From contig CAZVAR010000014.1 of NCBI GenBank assembly GCA_964625225.1, positions 1 through 43,181 on the forward strand: 43,181 nt of DNA, in the 5' to 3' direction. Every line of letters starts with the position of its first letter. Position 1 is the first letter of the stretch. Position numbers and translations under genes: made by a program. The stretch comes from CAZVAR01 sp964625225 (lineage in GTDB: Bacteria; Pseudomonadota; Alphaproteobacteria; JAJUGE01). Below the pieces are notes generated by a model. That model did not search any database. It was not told the origin of the DNA and saw nothing but the letters and a program-made list of their open reading frames with translations. Below are positions 31,809 to 40,048 of this stretch, in pieces.

Positions 31809-32873
31809 TCAGCCGTGCTCGGCTGGCGGCGGATAAACATGGGTGCCGCCGCCTGGGTCCTCCACGCGGTAGCGGTCGGGTGCATCGCCGGCGGACAGCC
31901 AGCTCGGGCCGATCGGGACCTTGCCGTGACCGCCGGGGATATCGAGCACATAGGTCGGCTGGCAGAGCCCGGAGACGTCGCCGCGCATTGCCCGCATCAG
32001 CGCCTGCCCCTCGGCGATGGTGGTCCGGAAATGCGCCGTGCCGCGCGCGAGGTCGGCATGGTGGAGGTAATAGGGCTTGATCCGGGCGGAGACGAGCGCG
32101 CGCATCAGCGCGGTCAGGGCCTCGCGGTCGTCATTGACGCCCTTCAACAGCACGCTCTGCGCCAGCATGGGAATGCCCCTGCGCTGGATCTGCCGGGCCG
32201 CGCCCCGAGCCGCCGCGGTCAGCTCCGCCGCATGATTGCAGTGGATCACGACGAACACGGCCTTTTCGGCTTCCAGCGCCGCTACGAGGGCCGGCGTGAC
32301 CCGATCCGGGTCGGCCACCGGGACGCGGGTGTGCAGTCGGATCACGCCCACATGCGGAATGGCGTCGAGCGCCCGCACGATCGTCCCCAGCCGCCGCGGC
32401 GAGAGCATCAGCGGGTCGCCGCCGGACAGGATGACCTCCCAGACCTCCGGGTGCGCGCGGATATAGTCGAGCGCCGCATCGAGCTCCGCTGCGCTCAGCG
32501 CCTCGGAGCCCGGTCCGACCGCCTCGCGCCGGAAGCAGAAGCGGCAATAGACGGGACAGACATGGATCGGCTTCAGCAGCACGCGGTCGCGATAGCGGTG
32601 CACGATGCCCTTCACAGGAGAATGGGCATCATCGCCGATGGGGTCCGTCAGCTCTTCCGGCCGGGTCTCCAGCTCGGCGGCTGACGGCAGGAACTGGCGG
32701 GCGATCGGCTCCTCGGGCGAGCCCGCGCCGACCAGATCCAGCATGGCCGGCGAGACCGCCACGGCGAATTCCTCAGCCACGCGATCGATCAGGGCGGCCG
32801 TTTCCGGCGCCGCCGCGCCGGCGGCGATCAGATCGGCGGCGCTGCGGGCGGTCCGGCGGGTCGATCGGCTCAT
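31809..32873 (-). CDS. epmB: KamA-family radical SAM, EF-P (R)-beta-lysine mutase (EpmB-like)
   Basis: 354 residues with the radical SAM cluster motif C106-x3-C110-x2-C113 in 'HVCPVYCRFCFRREAVG', 'VILSGGDPLMLSPRRL' for SAM/substrate binding, and 'QSVLLKGVNDD' with 'PYYLHHADLARGTAHFR' for PLP/lysine. This is lysine 2,3-aminomutase architecture. The short length and its position opposite EpmA fit YjeK/EpmB, which makes (R)-beta-lysine for elongation factor P. A free lysine 2,3-aminomutase is the alternative. The start ATG at 32873 is divergent from epmA by 38 bases. Confidence 0.9.
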   Translation of the reverse strand: MSRSTRRTARSAADLIAAGAAAPETAALIDRVAEEFAVAVSPAMLDLVGAGSPEEPIARQFLPSAAELETRPEELTDPIGDDAHSPVKGIVHRYRDRVLLKPIHVCPVYCRFCFRREAVGPGSEALSAAELDAALDYIRAHPEVWEVILSGGDPLMLSPRRLGTIVRALDAIPHVGVIRLHTRVPVADPDRVTPALVAALEAEKAVFVVIHCNHAAELTAAARGAARQIQRRGIPMLAQSVLLKGVNDDREALTALMRALVSARIKPYYLHHADLARGTAHFRTTIAEGQALMRAMRGDVSGLCQPTYVLDIPGGHGKVPIGPSWLSAGDAPDRYRVEDPGGGTHVYPPPAEHG

Positions 32874-32879
32874 GAGTGG

Positions 32880-32889
32880 CCTATATAGG
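32880..32889. promoter_or_regulatory. Palindrome in the epmB-epmA divergent gap
   Basis: A perfect 10-bp palindrome, CCTATATAGG, lies in the 38-base space between the two divergent starts. TATATA is a plausible shared -10 for both directions; -35 boxes would fall inside the coding ends and are poor matches. Confidence 0.4.
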
Positions 32890-32911
32890 GAGGATTCCGC
32901 CCGCGAAAGTG

Positions 32912-33958
32912 ATGCCGATGCAGCTCCCCTGGTGGGATCCCGACGAGTTCGCCAGGCGCCGTCCGCGCCTTCACGCGCGCGCCGCGATCCTCACGGCGCT
33001 CCGCCGCTGGTTCGCCGAGGCCGGGTTCGTCGAGACGGAGACGCCGATTCTCCAGACCTCGCCCGGAGCGGAAGTGCATCTGAAGGGCTTTTCCACCGAG
33101 CTGCAGGAGCCGTTCCATCAGGGATGCCGGAGGCTGTGGCTGCACAGCTCGCCGGAATTCGCGATGAAGAAGCTGCTGGTGGCGGGCGAGCCGCGCCTGT
33201 ACCAGTTCGCGCGCGTTTTCCGCAATGGCGAGCGCTCGCCGACCCACCATCCCGAATTCACCATGCTGGAATGGTACCGTGCCGAGCCCGACTGGCGGAG
33301 GCTGGTCGCGGACTGCCAGGCCCTGCTGCGGACAGCGGTCGAGGCGACGCCGCCGGCGCTGCGCCCGCCCGGCGGGCTCCGCTGGCAGGGGCGTGCCGCC
33401 GATCCGTTCGCGGAGTGGGAACTTCTGAGCGTCGCCGAGGCGTTTGGGCGCTATGCCGACATCGACATTCTGACGACCGCCTATGACGGCGTCACGCTCG
33501 CAGCGGAAGCCAAACGGATCGGCGTCTTCGCCAGCGCGAGCGACTCCTGGGAGGACATCTTCTTCCGCATTCTCCTCGACCGCATCGAGCCGAATCTCGG
33601 CATGGACCGGCCGACGGTGCTTCATTCCTATCCCGCTGCGATGGCTGCGCTGGCGCGGCTCGACCCGGAGGATCCGAGGGTCGCCCAGCGCTTCGAGCTC
33701 TATGTCTGCGGCGTCGAGCTCGCGAATGCCTTCGTCGAATTGACCGACCCGGTCGAGCAGCGCCGGCGCCTGGAAGCCGACATGACGGAGAAGGCACGTC
33801 TCTACGGCGAAGCTTGGCCGATCGACGAGGATTTCCTGGCAGCACTTGCACATGGCATGCCCCCGAGCGCCGGCATCGCGCTCGGCTTCGATCGGCTGGT
33901 GATGCTCGCCACCGGCGCGGGGCGCATCGAGGACGTGCTGTGGGCGCCGGTAGGGTGA
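32912..33958 (+). CDS. epmA: EF-P-(R)-beta-lysine ligase (EpmA/GenX-like)
   Basis: 348 residues, a truncated class II lysyl-tRNA synthetase without an anticodon domain. Motif 2 is in 'FARVFRNGERSPTHHPEFTMLEWY' and motif 3 in 'GIALGFDRLVMLATG'. 'GFVETETPILQTSPGAEVHLKGF' is the family start. EpmA attaches beta-lysine (made by EpmB) to a lysine of EF-P, which rescues ribosomes stalled at polyproline. ATG 32912 or 32918 gives the standard N-terminus. EF-P itself is not in this window. Confidence 0.93.
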   Translation: MPMQLPWWDPDEFARRRPRLHARAAILTALRRWFAEAGFVETETPILQTSPGAEVHLKGFSTELQEPFHQGCRRLWLHSSPEFAMKKLLVAGEPRLYQFARVFRNGERSPTHHPEFTMLEWYRAEPDWRRLVADCQALLRTAVEATPPALRPPGGLRWQGRAADPFAEWELLSVAEAFGRYADIDILTTAYDGVTLAAEAKRIGVFASASDSWEDIFFRILLDRIEPNLGMDRPTVLHSYPAAMAALARLDPEDPRVAQRFELYVCGVELANAFVELTDPVEQRRRLEADMTEKARLYGEAWPIDEDFLAALAHGMPPSAGIALGFDRLVMLATGAGRIEDVLWAPVG

Positions 33959-33964
33959 GGGAGC

Positions 33965-34285
33965 CTATCGGATCGGCGAGAAGGAGACCGGCTTCAGGAT
34001 CTTGTTGGTCTGCTGCTTCAAGGCGCCGAGCGGGGCCGAATGCTTGCGGAACTCGGCCCAGGCGGGGTCGGCCTCCATCGCGGCGCGGCGCCGCTCGCGG
34101 TCACCCATATCTTCATAGGCCCACATGAACACGACCTGGTTGATCGGCCCGACCTCGGTGGTGAAGAAACCGACCAGCCGGCCCAAATGTTTCTGCTGCA
34201 CCGGCAGCGCGTACTTCTCGTAAACCTCGAGCCAGGGCGCGAGCTTGCCCGGATGGAAGTCGTAGGTGCGATGGTCGATGATCAC
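33965..34285 (-). CDS. NIPSNAP-family protein
   Basis: 106 residues of the ferredoxin-like NIPSNAP fold: 'DHRTYDFHPGKLAPWLEVYE', 'LGRLVGFFTTEVGPINQVVFMWAYEDM', and 'WAEFRKHSAPLG'. Function in bacteria is largely unknown. The GTG start at 34285 has GGGAGGG about nine bases upstream. It is convergent with epmA (six-base gap) and lies just downstream of the NUDIX gene on the same strand. Confidence 0.87.
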   Translation of the reverse strand: MIIDHRTYDFHPGKLAPWLEVYEKYALPVQQKHLGRLVGFFTTEVGPINQVVFMWAYEDMGDRERRRAAMEADPAWAEFRKHSAPLGALKQQTNKILKPVSFSPIR

Positions 34286-34319
34286 GGTGGCGCCCTCCCT
34301 TCGCTCGCGACGAATCGGC

Positions 34320-35054
34320 TCAATCGTAGGACAGCCGCTCCTTGCCGTACAGGGCGCGGTAGGTCGGCACCGGGTGGGCTGCCGGCAGTTCCATGGGATC
34401 GGTGCCGGCGAGGAGATTGCGGACCTCGCGCAGCACCATCCGCGTGATGCCGGGCGTGTTCGGCATGTCGAGTGCCCGGTCGATCGGAATCCATTGCAGG
34501 TCCAGCAACTCGCCGCTGCCGGCGACCTCGCCTCGGATGTGGCGGGCATCGGCGATGAAGAAGCGGGCGTGAAAGCGTCGCACGTCGCCCGGCGGCGTGA
34601 TGGCGCGGAATACGTAGTCGAGCACATCAAGCGCCGGCGCCAGCCCCCGCTCGAAGAAACCCCGCCATGAGGCCGGCACCCGTTCCGGGTCCAGGCCGGT
34701 CGCCGGACGGCCGAGCATCAGGCCGGTCTCCTCAAACGCTTCGCGGATCGCGGTGAGCGCCAGCGCGCGGGCGCGGGTCGGGGTCGCATGCCGTGTCAGA
34801 CGCGCCTGCACCGCCTCGCGCAGCGGCGCAGCGACCGGAACGCGGGCGTCCTCGGGGTCCACCCGGCCGCCGGGGAAGACGAAGGTGTTCGGCATGAACA
34901 CGTGTCGTGCGCTGCGATGTCCCATCAGCACCGCCGGCTCCGGGCAATCCCGCCGCACGAGGATCAGCGTTGCCGCATCGCGCGGCCGGAGCGCCCGCCG
35001 GCGGGCCGGCGGCGTGTCGCCCTGTTCGGCGCGGTTTTCGACCTTCTGGAGCAC
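34320..35054 (-). CDS. NUDIX hydrolase-like protein
   Basis: About 244 residues. The Nudix helix residues are visible as 'AIREAFEETGLMLG', preceded by 'MPNTFVFPGGRVDPEDARVPV'. A segment of about 30 residues separates the GG of the Nudix box from REAFEETG, as in the longer subfamily that includes acyl-CoA and CoA hydrolases (NUDT7/8/19-like). Substrate is not assigned. The start is uncertain: GTG 35054 gives a sensible N-terminus; a longer ATG at 35165 adds a proline/arginine-rich stretch. Confidence 0.78.
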   Translation of the reverse strand: MLQKVENRAEQGDTPPARRRALRPRDAATLILVRRDCPEPAVLMGHRSARHVFMPNTFVFPGGRVDPEDARVPVAAPLREAVQARLTRHATPTRARALALTAIREAFEETGLMLGRPATGLDPERVPASWRGFFERGLAPALDVLDYVFRAITPPGDVRRFHARFFIADARHIRGEVAGSGELLDLQWIPIDRALDMPNTPGITRMVLREVRNLLAGTDPMELPAAHPVPTYRALYGKERLSYD

Positions 35055-35258
35055 GCGGTTCGTCCCGATAGTGGAGGGGAAGGGGCGCGGGCCGGGGCGG
35101 CCGCGCGGCGGAGGTGAGAGTCCTAATCCATTCGGCTGGCGCTGCACAATCGCGGTCCGTCGCATCGACGGAGCTCATGCGGTTCATGAGAAAGCATCGC
35201 TTGTCCATGGCCACGAACGGAGCGATCAAGCTCCGGTCGCGTAACGGGAGGTTCGGCG

Positions 35259-35780
35259 ATGCAGCACTTTCCCCTGATGGCTCGCTTCAATGCCTGGGCC
35301 AACGAGCGCCTCTATGATTCGGTGGCCCGGCTGCCGGAGTCCGGCTATCGCGAAGATCACGGGGCCTTCTTCGGATCCATCCATCGCACTCTGAACCACC
35401 TGCTCGTGGTGGACCGCCTCTGGACCGGGCGGATCGAAGGCACCGACCGCGGCGTACGGGCACTCGAGCAGATACTCCACGAGGATTTCGTGGCGCTGCG
35501 CGAGGCTCGCCGCGAGGAAGATGTCCGACTGATCCGTCTCGTCGATGCGCTGACGCCAGACCGCCTTGCTGCGCGCATCACATATCGGCGCATCATCGGC
35601 GAGGGGCTGGAGGAAACGCAGGTCGCGCACGTGCTGCTGACCCTGTTCAACCACCAGACCCATCATCGCGGCCAGGTGCACGTGCTGCTGACGCAGCAGA
35701 ACATCGTTCCGCCGCCTCTGGACGTGATCTTCTTCCTGGAGGAGATCGGCCTGTCCGGTACGCCGAGCCGGACCGCATGA
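35259..35780 (+). CDS. DinB-family protein
   Basis: 173 residues of the four-helix DinB fold. The metal site is formed by H47 ('LNHLLVVDRLW') and H132 with H135/H136 in 'FNHQTHHRGQVH', as in DinB/YfiT-like thiol-dependent enzymes. The physiological role in proteobacteria is not established. It starts at ATG 35259 with GGGAGG upstream. It is convergent with the following gene, 10 bases apart. Confidence 0.9.
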   Translation: MQHFPLMARFNAWANERLYDSVARLPESGYREDHGAFFGSIHRTLNHLLVVDRLWTGRIEGTDRGVRALEQILHEDFVALREARREEDVRLIRLVDALTPDRLAARITYRRIIGEGLEETQVAHVLLTLFNHQTHHRGQVHVLLTQQNIVPPPLDVIFFLEEIGLSGTPSRTA

Positions 35781-35790
35781 GCCCGGCCGA

Positions 35791-36135
35791 TCAGTGATCG
35801 CTGCCGTGCAGGATCGCCTCCCGCATTCCCGTGTCGTACTGCATGCCCTGCGGCGTCACCGCATAGCTGCCGTCCTCGTAGGAGGCGATCAGGCCCTTGC
35901 GCATGAGCGCGGTCCAGACCGCCGGGTTGTCGAGGCCGGTAGCGTCGCGCGCCAGCACGGCATAGGGGCCGACGTGGAAATGGTCGCCGTGCGCATGCGG
36001 GAGGCGACGGATGCGCGCCCCGCCCGTTTCCGGATCCGGTTCGGCAAAGTCGGGCAACGCGGCAATGGCCTGCAGCAGCGTCAGCGTCTTGAGCTGAAGG
36101 TTATTCAGCTTCAACGGGTTCCGTTTCGGCGGCAT
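35791..36135 (-). CDS. Conserved hypothetical protein (winged-helix-like?)
   Basis: 114 residues, not recognised. It opens 'MPPKRNPLKLNNLQLKTLTLLQAIA' and has a His-rich middle, 'PHAHGDHFHVGPYAVL', then 'AVWTALMRKGLIASYEDGSYAVTPQGMQYDTG', which reads like a small winged-helix (alpha-turn then beta wing). The HxHGDHFH cluster could bind metal, but this is only suggestive. The ATG at 36135 follows CCGGAGG. It lies 25 bases downstream of the cupin gene on the same strand. Confidence 0.7.
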   Translation of the reverse strand: MPPKRNPLKLNNLQLKTLTLLQAIAALPDFAEPDPETGGARIRRLPHAHGDHFHVGPYAVLARDATGLDNPAVWTALMRKGLIASYEDGSYAVTPQGMQYDTGMREAILHGSDH

Positions 36136-36160
36136 CTGTCCTCCGGTGCCGGACCGGCGC

Positions 36161-36493
36161 TCAGCCGCCAACCGGCACGAAGTCGTATGTGCCGACTCCC
36201 TGCACGATCAAGAAGCGACACCGGCCACCATCCTTGCCCTGCACGTAATGGGCGATCTTCGGCCCCACGGCACAACTCTGCCCGACCTCCAGCACGTGGG
36301 TTGCGCGCGGCGCCCGGGTTTCCACCACCATCGGCCCTTCGAGGCAGAAGAACGTATCGGTGATGCCGCTGTGGTAATGCCAGGGCACGCATTGCCCCGG
36401 TCCCAACGTCAGTATCCGGACTCGCAGATCCGCGCCATCGGCCACGGACTCCCGACCCTCGATCTCGTAATTGCCCCGCGACGCTTCCTTCAC
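36161..36493 (-). CDS. Small cupin protein
   Basis: 110 residues with one cupin domain. Metal ligands are H39, H41, E52 ('PWHYHSGITDTFFCLEG') and H82 ('GPKIAHYVQG'), the classical HxH-E-H arrangement with somewhat altered spacing. Function is not assignable; single-cupin proteins may be enzymes or sugar-binding regulators. A ribosome site (GGAGGAG) precedes ATG 36493. Precedes the 35791-36135 gene in a likely two-gene unit. Confidence 0.85.
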   Translation of the reverse strand: MKEASRGNYEIEGRESVADGADLRVRILTLGPGQCVPWHYHSGITDTFFCLEGPMVVETRAPRATHVLEVGQSCAVGPKIAHYVQGKDGGRCRFLIVQGVGTYDFVPVGG

Positions 36494-36703
36494 GGCGCTC
36501 CTCCTGCCCGGGTCAGCCCATTACTCGAAGCATCGGTCCGAAGCCGGCGGCGCGTCAAGTCGAAGGGCACCGGTCCGCGCCGCCATCGTCGTGCCGCCCC
36601 GCCACCGGTCGAGCCTGCCCGGCGGCCCCAGCAACGCCCGCTGGCGCCCCCCCACGCCACCCAGGGCGGCGCAAGAGCGGTCCCTGAACGAACGCCTATG
36701 AGA

Positions 36704-38263
36704 TCACGGCCTTGGGCCGAAGCTCGGCGGTCCGGGCCGTCGCAGCGGTTCGGCCAGCTTTGCGAATTCGACCAGCAGTGGTCGCGTCTCGCGGGGGTCG
36801 ATGATCTCCTCTACCCAGAACGCCTCGGCGGTCCGGAAGGGTGAGCGCAGCTTGTTGAGGCGGTCCTCGATCTCGGCGAGCTTCGCCGCGGGGTCCGGCG
36901 CCGCGTCGATCTCCGCCCGGTAGGCCGCCTCGATGCCGCCCTCCAGCGGCAGCGAGCCCCACCAGGCCGACGGCCAGGCATAGCGGATCGAGAAGCGGCC
37001 GGCCGGCTGGTGCGCGACCCCGGCGACCCCGAAGGCGTTGCGGACGATGAAGGTGCACCACGGCACGGTGGACTGGTTGATCGCCGCCATCGCGCGCACG
37101 CCGTGCCGGATGGTGGCGGTCCGCTCCGCCTCGAGCCCGATCAGGAAACCCGGGCAGTCCTGGAAATAGACCACCGGAAGATGGAAGGTTTCGGCGAGAT
37201 CGATGAAGCGCACGATCTTCTGGCAGGTCTCGGCCGTCCAGGCGCCGCCGTAGAAATACGGGTCGCTCGCCATCACCGCGACCGGGAGCCCGTCGATGCG
37301 GGCCAGGCCGGTGATGATCGAGCGGCCGAACATCCGTCCCATCTCGAAGAAGGAGCCCTCGTCGACCGCCGCCTCGACGATGGGGCGCATCTTGTAGACC
37401 TTGCGCCGGTCGCGCGGCACCGCCGAGAACAGCTTCTCCTCGCGGCGCTCGGGGTCGTCGGTACGCGGGCCGCGCGGCGCGACTTCATAGACGTTCTGCG
37501 GCAGATAGGACAGGAACCGGCGGGCGCAGGCGAAAGCCTCGTCCTCGCTGTCGACCGCATGATCCACGGCCCCCGCGCGGCACTGGATCTCCCAGCCGCC
37601 CAGCTCCTTCTTCTCCAGCTTCTGCCCCGTTCGCGCCACCACCGGCGGACCGGCCACGAACATGGCCGACGTGTCCTTCGTCATGATCGAATAGTGGCTG
37701 GCGGCGAGCCGCGCTGCGCCGAGCCCGGCGACCGAGCCGAGGCCAAGCGCCACGACGGGCACTTGGCCCAGATTGCCCAGCGTCAGCAGGTAGCTGAGGG
37801 TGCCGCCGACACCGCCCGGCAGGTTGGCGCGTCCGGTGGTCTCGATCGTCTTGACCGAGCCGCCGCCGCCCGACCCTTCGATGATGCGGATGATGGGCAG
37901 CCGCAGGTCGTGCGCCATCTGCTCCGCCATCAGCGGCTTTTCCTTGATGGTCGCGTCGGCCGAGCCGCCCCGCACGGTGAAGTCGTCGCCGACGACCACG
38001 ACCGGCCGGCCGTCGATCGCGGCGCGACCGAAGATGCAGTTCGAGGGGATCAGCTCGACGAGATTGCCTTCGGCGTCGTAACGCCCCTTGCCGGCAATGG
38101 CTCCGATCTCGTGGAAGCTGCCGGGATCGATCAAACGGTCGATGCGCTCCCGGACCGTGAGCCGGCCCCCATCATGCTGCCGCTTCACCTTGTCCGGCCC
38201 GCCCATCGCGCGGGCCATCCGCTCGCGCTCCCTCAGCTCGTCGAGCTCCGGCTGCCAGTTCAT
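36704..38263 (-). CDS. Acyl-CoA carboxylase beta (carboxyltransferase) subunit
   Basis: 519 residues of the carboxyltransferase fold. The N-terminal half begins 'RERIDRLIDPGSFHEIGAIAG', and 'IEGSGGGGSVKTIE' and 'GGVGGTLSYLL' lie in the acyl-CoA pocket. The C-terminal half has 'FFEMGRMFGRSIITGLARIDG', 'YFQDCPGFLIGLEAE' and 'WGSLPLEGGIEAAYR'. Such subunits pair with a biotin carboxylase/biotin carrier subunit on propionyl-, methylcrotonyl- or related acyl-CoA; the substrate is unclear. No biotin subunit gene is in the window, so a partner would be encoded elsewhere. Downstream of the enolase-superfamily gene on the same strand (83-base gap). Confidence 0.9.
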   Translation of the reverse strand: MNWQPELDELRERERMARAMGGPDKVKRQHDGGRLTVRERIDRLIDPGSFHEIGAIAGKGRYDAEGNLVELIPSNCIFGRAAIDGRPVVVVGDDFTVRGGSADATIKEKPLMAEQMAHDLRLPIIRIIEGSGGGGSVKTIETTGRANLPGGVGGTLSYLLTLGNLGQVPVVALGLGSVAGLGAARLAASHYSIMTKDTSAMFVAGPPVVARTGQKLEKKELGGWEIQCRAGAVDHAVDSEDEAFACARRFLSYLPQNVYEVAPRGPRTDDPERREEKLFSAVPRDRRKVYKMRPIVEAAVDEGSFFEMGRMFGRSIITGLARIDGLPVAVMASDPYFYGGAWTAETCQKIVRFIDLAETFHLPVVYFQDCPGFLIGLEAERTATIRHGVRAMAAINQSTVPWCTFIVRNAFGVAGVAHQPAGRFSIRYAWPSAWWGSLPLEGGIEAAYRAEIDAAPDPAAKLAEIEDRLNKLRSPFRTAEAFWVEEIIDPRETRPLLVEFAKLAEPLRRPGPPSFGPRP

Positions 38264-38346
38264 CGACTTCGTTGCTCCTGTTCGTAGCCCCGCGCCTGCG
38301 GGACGATTTCGGCTTCGGGCCAGACTCGGCGCCTGACGGCCCGTGG

Positions 38347-39525
38347 TCAAGCCGGGCGCGGCGGATGAGCGCGCACCGCCTCTTCGTCGACCTCGGCTCC
38401 CCAGCCCGGGCCGGTCGGCACCAGAAGGTGTCCGTCCTCGATGACCGGCGGTACCGTCACCAGATCGTCCTTCCAGGGTACGTCGTCGATGTCGATCTCC
38501 ATGATCCGGAAGTTCGGCACCGCGGCGCAGAAATGCGCGCTCATCAGGGTGGAAAGATGGCCATAGAAATTGTGCGGGGCGACATTGACCTCGTAGGCGT
38601 CCGCCATGGCCGCGATCTTCACGGATTCGAGCAGGCCGTTCCAGGGCACGTCGACGATCGCCACGTCGACCGCGCCCGCATCGAAGAAGGGCCGGAACTG
38701 ACGTCGGCCGAAGAGCGACTCGCACGAGGCGATCGGAATGCGGGCGGCACGCCGGATGTATGTGAGCGCGCCCGGATCATACGAGTCGATCTCCAGCCAC
38801 ATCAGGTCGAACGGCTCGACCGCCCGCGCCATCTTCAGGTAGCCCTCCGTCTTGAAGTTGAAGTTGAGGTCCAGGAGGATGTCCATGTCCGGACCGGCGC
38901 CCTCGCGGAAGGCGGCGAGCTGGTCGGCGATGGCGCGCAGCACCGGTCGGTCTGCGTTCAACTCCGGTCCGCCGGGCGTGCGGGCGAACCCCGGCATGTA
39001 CATGTACGGCCGTTCCCCGTCGAAGCGGAAGATGTTGGTCTTGAGTGCGGTGAAGCCGCGTTGCTGCACTTCGCGTCCGAGGCGGACCACGTCGTCCAGC
39101 GAGCGCAGGGGCTCCACACCCATCCGTTCGGCCTGAGTGAGTCGGTAGGACCCGCAGTGCGACCAATAGAGCCGTAGCCGCTCCCGCACCGGTCCGCCGA
39201 ACAGGGCATAGACGGGTACGCCGAGCGCCTTTGCCTTGACGTCGAGCAACGCATTCTCGATCGCTGCGATGGCCTGCTGGACCATGCCCCCCGGCGCCTG
39301 CCGGGTCATTGCGTAAAGCGTCGAGGTGATGCGCTCGACCGGGCGCGGATCCTGGCCGATCAGTCCGTCGGCCAGCCGGCGAATCACGCCGGTAAGGCCC
39401 TTGCTGCCGTAGCTCTCATTGTATTCCGACCAGCCGACCAGGCCCTCGTCCGTGGTGACCTTCAGGAACGACCACACCCGCCAGCCGGCGTCGCAGTGCA
39501 GGTCGTCGATCGCCACGATTCGCAT
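38347..39525 (-). CDS. Mandelate racemase/muconate lactonizing enzyme family
   Basis: 392 residues of the enolase superfamily. Metal ligands are D219 ('DILLDLNFNF'), E245 ('MWLEIDSYDP') and E269 ('IASCESLFG'); the base H318 is in 'NVAPHNFYGHL'. The usual KxK reads K162-T-N, so the second lysine is Asn. The Asp/Glu/Glu and His favour a sugar-acid dehydratase or similar. The exact substrate is not predictable. ATG 39525 is preferred because GGGAGGA lies ahead of it; a longer ATG 39543 is possible. Confidence 0.88.
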   Translation of the reverse strand: MRIVAIDDLHCDAGWRVWSFLKVTTDEGLVGWSEYNESYGSKGLTGVIRRLADGLIGQDPRPVERITSTLYAMTRQAPGGMVQQAIAAIENALLDVKAKALGVPVYALFGGPVRERLRLYWSHCGSYRLTQAERMGVEPLRSLDDVVRLGREVQQRGFTALKTNIFRFDGERPYMYMPGFARTPGGPELNADRPVLRAIADQLAAFREGAGPDMDILLDLNFNFKTEGYLKMARAVEPFDLMWLEIDSYDPGALTYIRRAARIPIASCESLFGRRQFRPFFDAGAVDVAIVDVPWNGLLESVKIAAMADAYEVNVAPHNFYGHLSTLMSAHFCAAVPNFRIMEIDIDDVPWKDDLVTVPPVIEDGHLLVPTGPGWGAEVDEEAVRAHPPRPA

Positions 39526-39613
39526 CGCTTCCTCCCTTGCCATTCTGCCGCGCCGTCATCGTCACCGTCGAATAGGCGACGGGTATGCGGTCTCAATCCT
39601 GACGCAAGTCGAA

Positions 39614-39650
39614 AGCGACCGCCATGCAGGCGGTCGCTCTTCTTGTTTTT
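39614..39650. terminator. Strong stem-loop with T-rich flank
   Basis: A perfect 10-bp stem, AGCGACCGCC (39614-39623) and GGCGGTCGCT (39629-39638) with a 5-base loop, is followed on the plus strand by TCTTGTTTTT at 39641-39650. This is a good Rho-independent terminator in the plus direction. The flanking genes are both on the minus strand, where the tail (TTTCGACTT) is weaker, so the direction of use is ambiguous. Confidence 0.7.
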
Positions 39651-39838
39651 CAGGGGGATCGATCGACCTCGTCGACGGGCCCGCGTTCGAAGGCTGCGTC
39701 GAGGACGGTGAGGAGCGCCTCCCGCAGTGCAGCCGCAATCTCTGCCTCGGAAATACCGAACCTGCTTGCGATCTTGTCGACGGACATCCCGTCGATCACG
39801 CAGGCGAGCAGTTCGATCTGAAAGCTGCTCGGCATCAT
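39650..39838 (-). CDS. Small helix-turn-helix-like protein (62 aa)
   Basis: 62 residues not matched to a named family. 'QIELLACVIDGMSVDKIASRFGISEAEIAAAL' has the length and pattern of a sigma-70 region 4/LuxR-type helix-turn-helix with little else. The ATG at 39838 has GGAG at a good distance upstream, and the stop coincides with the T-tail end of the adjacent stem-loop. It may be a small DNA-binding regulator of the enolase-superfamily gene 125 bases downstream on the same strand; this is inference. Confidence 0.6.
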   Translation of the reverse strand: MMPSSFQIELLACVIDGMSVDKIASRFGISEAEIAAALREALLTVLDAAFERGPVDEVDRSP

Positions 39839-40048
39839 CTGGAACTCCGGTAGAGCGCCCGAGGCCCCCGCATCGACCGGCCGAGGTCGGGCTGCGTCTT
39901 TCGTACCGGAAGATCGTGTCGCGTGCCTGCCTGCGGGAAGTGTCGACCGTCACAGAATGCTCGGTTCGGAGCGCCCGGTTGGTCGCGTTGACGGAGGCTC
40001 GCCGCCTGACGTCCAATGCCGCACGCATGATTTCAGAAGGAATCGGAA

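Noticed and set aside
38264..38725. A long N-terminal extension of the carboxyltransferase gene
   Set aside because: It would overlap the enolase-superfamily gene in another frame and is Arg/Gly-rich; ATG 38263 gives the standard family start.
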